From: Artemia franciscana | Lineage: Eukaryota > Arthropoda > Branchiopoda > Anostraca > Artemiidae | Reading direction: 5' to 3' | Assembly: GCF_032884065.1 (NCBI RefSeq) | Contig: NC_088865.1 | Coordinates: forward strand, 45,363,732-45,427,731 | DNA length: 64,000 bases | Part shown: piece by piece, positions 58,396 to 64,000 of the stretch | Position numbering within the stretch: position 1 is the stretch's first letter | Layout: every line of letters starts with the position of its first letter | Notes under the pieces: model-generated | The model's database searches: none | The model's input: the letters and a program-made list of their open reading frames with translations, nothing else | Told to the model about the DNA's origin: nothing | Program-made: the position numbers and the translations under genes

Positions 58396-59257
58396 TTGTA
58401 CGAAGAGGACTGTGACTCAGAGTGGAGTAAAATTACCCGTGGTGCCCCGCAAGGGACGAAATTGTTAGGAGTAACTTTTGTTGCCATCATCAACTACTTG
58501 CTGGTAGAGCATACTGACAAATACAAATTCGTCGACGATTTGTCGATTTTACTCCCCTATCTTCTTCATGGCAATGTCCCCACCAAACAATTCCCCAAAA
58601 TTACTTTCGATCTACTAAGTTCACATTGCTCTGATATGAAATTTATTATTAACTTTATTAAGTCAAAAATACTTAGACTGACCCAGCTAAAGAGACACTT
58701 CGTCCCCCTTGAAGTTTCTTTCCCTTTTGTGAGTCAGGTGAAAATAGTAGGTGTCATTTTCTCACGTGATTGCACCTTTACTACTCATATTGATAGCGTG
58801 ACCCGAAAAGCAAACACATCGCCGCAAACCCTTACAAAAACGTGTCGCTTCGGGTGCAACACCCATAGTCTTCTAAGGGCATACCTGTGCTACATACGCC
58901 CCATACTTGAATACGCCTGTTCCGTCTAGAGCTCGTCAGTATTAAGAACCACAATTTTAATTTAGGAACTGGAGTCAGTCCAAAATAAAGGCAGCCAGGA
59001 TCATCCTGAGTAAATAGACATTTTATACTACGATGCCCTAGCAAACCTTCAACTCGAAAGTTTGGAACTCCGTTTGGGTTACCTTATCCTGATGTTTGGC
59101 AAAATGCTGCTGTCTAACCCTGCTCGCCGTGACGTTGTACCCCCAGAAACCACGACGGTCAGCCGTACGAGACAGAAGCTAAAACTTTTGGCTGTGCGTG
59201 CTTGGACAAACCATTACCAGAAATCTTTCGTCCCTTTTTTATACGTCAATATATAAT
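58396..59257 (+). mobile_element. LINE reverse transcriptase remnant
   Basis: Plus strand: ITRGAPQGTKLLGVTFVAII (motif B), KYKFVDDLSILL (motif C, FVDD), KFIINFIKSKILRL, then GVIFSRDCTFTTHIDSVTRK, HSLLRAYLCYIRPILEYACS, LESLELRLGYLILMFGKMLL and TTVSRTRQKLKLL. The first 177 codons are open to a stop at 58929, and the rest lies in other frames. This is a different LINE family (CR1/Jockey-like) from the ones in the left half. The 5' part is missing. Confidence 0.75.
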
Positions 59258-59305
59258 AGTGCAAAACAACATGTTTTTTATTTCAACATCAAATTAGATT
59301 TAAAT

Positions 59306-59309
<4 letters not shown>

Positions 59310-59363
<54 letters not shown>

Positions 59364-59420
59364 TTCTATCTCTCTTTATCTCTCTCTTTCTCTCTATCTC
59401 TCTTCCTCTCTCTCTCTTCG
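59310..59420. repeat. (CT)n microsatellite
   Basis: CT dinucleotide run, pure to about 59350 and then interrupted by TTT and TAT triplets. Confidence 0.95.
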
Positions 59421-60334
59421 TAAACTGAAAGAATCTGACTCGGGTGCTAATCTTTAAGCTTTACATGTGTTACAGTGCTACCAATTCTCCATAATATAGG
59501 AGGATAATGGCATGTTTCTTCTTCCTAGAACATAAAAGGGGAAGATATTTTTGAAACTCTAGGGGTCCCCCCTCTCTCCCTTGTCGGTATCTCTGGCAAG
59601 TGTTAAGGGTACAGTATTTTATTATAGTTCTGGCTGCCTTAAAGAAACATCGTGGGATCTTATAAACGAAAAAAATAGAACCAGTAGAAGAATGTCTATC
59701 ACTAGTTAAGAGTGAACCACAATCTCACAGTAACCAAAAAGTGAAAAATGCACTTTAAAAAAACTGGCAACTATTCAGGAATGGTAGCTATTATTTTGAT
59801 TAATCTTAAAAATAAAAGTTCATTACGAGAAAAATTTATATTGATTTCAAAACAGAGCCCAAATCCCTCAAAATGTCGACAGATCAAAATAAAAATTGGT
59901 ATATTGGAATCGGCATTGTCAAAAAATCTTTTTTAGGGGTTATTTTAGGGTTTTACTAAAAGCGCCTAGTTTTGCCACGTTTTACCCGTGCATTTTCGCA
60001 ATGTCATGGTTCTAGAAAATGTACAAAATGCCCCAAATTTAAACCAATGGTTCCAATTAATTCGGATTTGTTTGTAAATACACATGCTTTTCCTTGTTTT
60101 CTTCTCAATTTCTTTGTAGTTTTCAAATGGGGTATCAGGTTTCTGGTAGAAAGAAAAAAAAGCATTAAAGCTTTAGACGAAGAGGAATTATCACGTATAT
60201 GACGTGAATTGCACCCTTTTTATTATCGTAATCTTCGAGATAAAGTTTTTCCGTTGTTTAGAAAAAATTCTCAATGTTCTAATTCAATTACTATTGGTTT
60301 TCATAAGTCGCCCGTAAAGAATTGGAAAAAAAAT
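59421..60334. other. Stretch without recognised gene
   Basis: Includes two short plus-strand frames (59972-60202 with CHGSRKCTKCPKF; 60209-60397) that match nothing known to me and may be scraps of an unidentified element. Confidence 0.35.
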
Positions 60335-61195
60335 TCAAACTTTAGCGTAAAGCGCAACGTATTAATCAGGAGGCAAACCCCTTCACATACATATTAATGT
60401 TTTATTGGTTTCAAGTTTTATTGTTGCTCCTTACTTTCAGTTGAAAAGACGTGTTTTGTTTTTATTCAATGTCTGATTATCTTTTAAATAATGCCAGGAA
60501 ATCTGCCACCTAACCCCTGGGTACTTCCTCCCCATGAAGATTCCTTTCCCTAGAAAATATAGCGAGAGAAAAATCCCCCACTTTAAAAAAGTATGCTTAC
60601 TTGCTAATAAGAAAAACTATACGAAAATGATGTGCAAATTTTTTAAATTTAAGACCTCCCCTTTAGGGTTTGTGGGTGATTATATTCTCTCCAAAGGCAT
60701 AGTTTTTGGGCATTTTAACTAAGCTGAACAAAGTAACCGTCTCAAAATTTGTATTGGGCAGTTTTAGAAAAAAAGGGCTTTTGAGGGAGTTTCGATCTTT
60801 TAGGTCTCTTAAAAAAGACTCTTAAATTTTTATACAATCACCCCTTGGGGGCAAAAACGCTACAAACAAACAAACACGCATCCATAATATTTCTTCTGGC
60901 AAGAGATACAAATATCCACATTTTTAATATAGGTGCCTATATAATAGAGTTCTCTCATATGCTGAATCTGATAGAGTGAATTTCATTGAGGTTTTTTTAC
61001 TTCTAGTTGGGTTTTTTCTCCTTTTTCAAAAATTGGACAAAGTTTTTCAGGGTCGTAGCTCCTATGGGTAGCATTAAACTCAACGTATTTTATCGTTATC
61101 AATATCACCATTCTATTTTCTTGGAGTTTTGCTTACTGTTGAGCCGTACTGCTCCTTACATACAGTTTGTTACCAAAAACTGCTTGACAATTGTT
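60335..61195 (-). repeat. Degenerate copy of the 1.7-kb repeat (copy I)
   Basis: Minus-orientation landmarks in the family order: AAACTTTAGCGTAAAGCGC, TTGCTCCTTACTTTCAGTTG, CATCCATAATATTTCTTCTGG, GAGTTCTCTCATATGCTGAATC, and near the end ACTGCTCCTTACATACAGTT and TGTTACCAAAAACTGCTTGA. Shortened and strongly diverged. Confidence 0.7.
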
Positions 61196-62167
61196 TTGCC
61201 TTTAAGTTCAACCTTTTCTACGTTTTTAATTAAACAAAGGCTTTACAAAAAAGTAATTTATCAGGGAAAAGTTAATGCCCTTATTAACTTAAGACTTGGA
61301 CTTAACTTAAGATTGGGGAGTAATAGAAACCTATAAAATTCTAATCTTAAGCGAAACGAATTGACTATTAAAGAATAAATACAGCCCTATTTATGCAATG
61401 TTATAAAAACAAAGTAAATTTTAATATATTTAGTTTTCAGTATGGTCCAAAATTAGACCTCAGAAGATTAGGGTTTGGAGGGAGGAGGATACTATTACCA
61501 AAATTATGTTTGTAGAAATATTTGTTTGTTTTAAGTTCAATTAAATTTTTACTCAATTTGGTATTTATTTATTTATCCGTGAGGTTGTAATATTTATGCT
61601 CGTAACATTATTTATTTTAATTTCTGGTTGTTTCAAGTCTGAGTCATTATGGGCCTTTATTTGTCCTCATCTTAAATCTAATATGGCTCTTTTTCAATTT
61701 TTGCTCGTTGTTTGTTGTAAAAGCCTTATTATTGGCTACTATGATGAATGTTTCAAGCTCTTCAGTTTTTTGGCTTTATATATAAAATATCCAAGTTCAG
61801 CAGGGTTGTATACTTACAAATACAAGGCTAATGCCTTAATAATTACCACACTCACTTTTTTCATCAGTCTTATAGAGGGGTTTAATTAGAGATTTCCCAA
61901 TTTTCCTAAGTTCTTCTTCTTTAATAAAAATAATACTTCTACCGTCACATAACCATCACTTGGAAACTCATTCATCACACTATCAGCACCTGGGGCCTAA
62001 TTATTTCTGAATCCTCCCAGTATTGTCAAAAAATTCTTCCTCGAAAATAAATCTTCCTGCACATCCGATGTGTCAAAAACTTTTTCGTTCCTCTGTATAT
62101 ATTCTTCCGTAACTCTCTCGCACATTCTCAAAATATTCTGTCCATTTCTTTTCAACTGTTTTCTTAT
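61196..62167. other. Stretch without recognised gene
   Basis: Contains TTTAATTTCTGGTTGTTTCAAG near 61617, also found near 41414 with one change, so part of it is probably another dispersed repeat. No gene seen. Confidence 0.4.
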
Positions 62168-63907
62168 CAAACAGTTCGTGATAAGAAACTGTAGTAAGGA
62201 GCGACCCAGCTCAATAGTAAACGAAACTCTAAAAAACGGAATTTTGATAATAAAAGATACATCAAAAGAATCAAATTATCGTGCTGATTTTAAATATATA
62301 AGTTTCACCAAATTTAGTCTTTGTCATCAAAAGTTACAAGCCTGAGAAAATTTGCCTTATTTTGGAAAATAGGAGGATACACCCCCTAAAAGTAATAGAA
62401 TCTTAACGAAAATCACACCATCGCATTTAGTATAACAGAGAACCTTATAGAAAAAATTTCAAGCTCCTATCTAAAAAAATGTGGAATTTCATATAATTTG
62501 CCAAAAGACAGATCACTGGTGCGTGTTTATTTGTTTTTTTGTTTTTTTTCCTAGGGGTCATCGTATAGACCAAGTGGTCCTAGAATGTTGCAAGAGGGCT
62601 AATTCTAACGGAAATGAAAAGTTCTAGTGCCCTTTTTAACTGACTAAAAAAATTGGAGGGCACCTAGGCCCCCTCCCATGCTCATTTTTTCCCAAAGTCA
62701 ACTGATAAAAATTTTGAGATTGCCATTTTGTTCCACATAGTCGAAAACCATATTAACTATGTCTTTGGGGATGACTTACTCCCCCAAAGTTCCTGGGGAA
62801 GGGGCTGCAAGTTACGAACTTTGACAAGTGTTTACATACAGTAATGGTTATTGGGAAGTGTAAAGACGTTTTCAGGGGGATTTTTTTGGTTTGGGGGTGG
62901 GGTTGAGGGTAGGGGGCTGTGTGGAAGGATCTTTCCTTGGAGGAATATGTCATGGGGGAAGATAAATTCAATGAAAAGGCCGCGGGATTTTCTAGCATTA
63001 CTATAAAAAAACAATGAAAAAATAAACATGAAAAAGTTTTTTCAGTTGAAAGTGAGGAGTAGCATTAAAACTTAAGACGAACAGAGATTTTTACGCATAT
63101 GAGGGGTTCTAAAAATACTTTAGCATAAAGAGCGAGGTATTTAGGACGAGATAAATACCTCGCTCTTTATGCTAAAGTATTTTTAGTAATTTCAACTATT
63201 TATTCTACGGCCTTTCTGATTCAGGGGTCATTCTTAAAGAATTGGGACAAAATTTAAGATTTAGTGTGAAGAGCGAGGTAATAACGAGGGGACAAACCCC
63301 CTCATATACATAATAAAGTTATAAGAATATAAAAGTTTGTTACGTAAGTTACGTCTTAAGTTACGTATATTTTTTACTAATAAAAAAATTCGTTAAAAAT
63401 TAAAAGTTCTAGTTGCCTTGTTAAGTAACCGAAAAATTGGAGGGCAACTAGGCCTCCTTCTCCGCCCCTTATTTCTGAAAATCGTCTCATCAAAACTAAG
63501 AGAAAGCCATTTAGCCAAAAAAAAAAAAACAATATACAAAGTTCATTTCAATAATTTATTTGCGGAGAGCCAAAATCAAATATGCATGAATTCAAAAACG
63601 TTCAGAAATTAAATTTAAAAAAAAATAGTTTTTTTAACTGAAAGTAAGGAGCGACATTAAAACTTAAAACGAACAGATATTACTCCATACGAAATGGGTT
63701 GTCCCCTCCACAATCCCTCGCTCTTTACGCTAAAGTTTGACTCTTTGCCACAGTTCTACTTTTAAAAACAATTAAAAACTTTAGTGTAAAGAGCGAGGCG
63801 TTGTAGAGGTGACAACCCATTTCATATACGGAGTAATTTCTGTTCGTTTTAAGTTTTAATGTCGCTCCTTACTTTCAGCTAAAAAAACTAGTTTTTTTTT
63901 TATTTAA
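62168..63907 (+). repeat. 1.7-kb hairpin-ended repeat, copy J
   Basis: Full-length plus-strand copy (1,740 bp), T on both flanks, D-type arms. Terminal hairpin about 63608-63908; the loop (63737-63778) is inverted relative to copies A to G. The internal CTTTAGCATAAAGAGCGAGG hairpin is at about 63117-63180. Confidence 0.9.
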
Positions 63908-64000
63908 TCGAAAACTGTGGTCCCTTTCCATATCTTTAACAGAGACTAGTACAGATCTTAGTCACAAATAGTCGTAATCGAAGTCTTAAGCAGTCAAAGT

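Noticed and set aside
59972-60397. Two short plus-strand frames with a CxxC pair
   Set aside because: No recognisable domain, no splice signals, next to a degenerate repeat; insufficient support to call a gene.

Overview
This is eukaryotic DNA: AT-rich, with spliced exons, long introns and a heavy load of transposable elements. Two host genes point to an arthropod: a DM4/DM12-family gene and a TDP-43-like gene. The very abundant 1.7-kb repeat family and the LINE types look crustacean; my best guess is a brine-shrimp-like branchiopod (Artemia), from memory of the repeat style and not from any search. There are no rRNA genes, CRISPR arrays or bacterial operons. A 100-base run of N at 39736-39835 is an assembly gap.

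Layout. 0.5-3.6 kb: an old minus-strand LINE split by a 1.7-kb repeat (copy A). 5.5-7.2 kb: copy B. 7.9-11.2 kb: a minus-strand Penelope-like element whose GIY-YIG endonuclease precedes the reverse transcriptase (Naiad-type permuted order), broken by one frameshift. 11.6-14.4 kb: a second LINE of the first family split by copy D. 19.0-22.8 kb: two exons of a DM4/DM12 gene, with a LINE RNase H remnant and a long AGT microsatellite in the intron. 23.4-25.1 kb: copy E. 25.5-41.2 kb: a Helitron graveyard. It holds a minus-strand composite with copy F inside it, a decayed near-complete Rep/helicase copy (31.3-34.6 kb), a tandemly duplicated and internally deleted derivative (36.5-37.6 kb), and a 1,024-bp non-autonomous Helitron with both ends intact (40163-41186). 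41.7-56.0 kb: three exons of a gene whose first coding exon matches the TDP-43 N-terminal domain. Its 8.4-kb first intron carries an intact 1,040-codon APE-type LINE plus copies G and H, and its second intron carries a degraded minus-strand LINE. 56.3-57.8 kb: five tandem copies of a 297-bp unit. 58.4-59.3 kb: another LINE remnant. 60.3-63.9 kb: a degenerate repeat copy and copy J.

The most unusual object is the 1.7-kb family (copies A, B, D, E, F, G, H, J plus remnants). It has no coding capacity. It starts with a small palindrome and ends in a hairpin of about 300 bp whose 130-bp arms change in concert between copies, and whose loop is inverted in copies H and J. Two copies sit inside recognisable LINE reading frames, so the empty sites can be read. 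They show insertion before a single T without a longer target duplication, a Helitron-like signature, although the element lacks a canonical CTRR 3' end.

The host genes have ordinary GT-AG exons with consistent phase; everything else is transposon or simple repeat. Exon calls rest on splice signals, phase and family resemblance read by eye.
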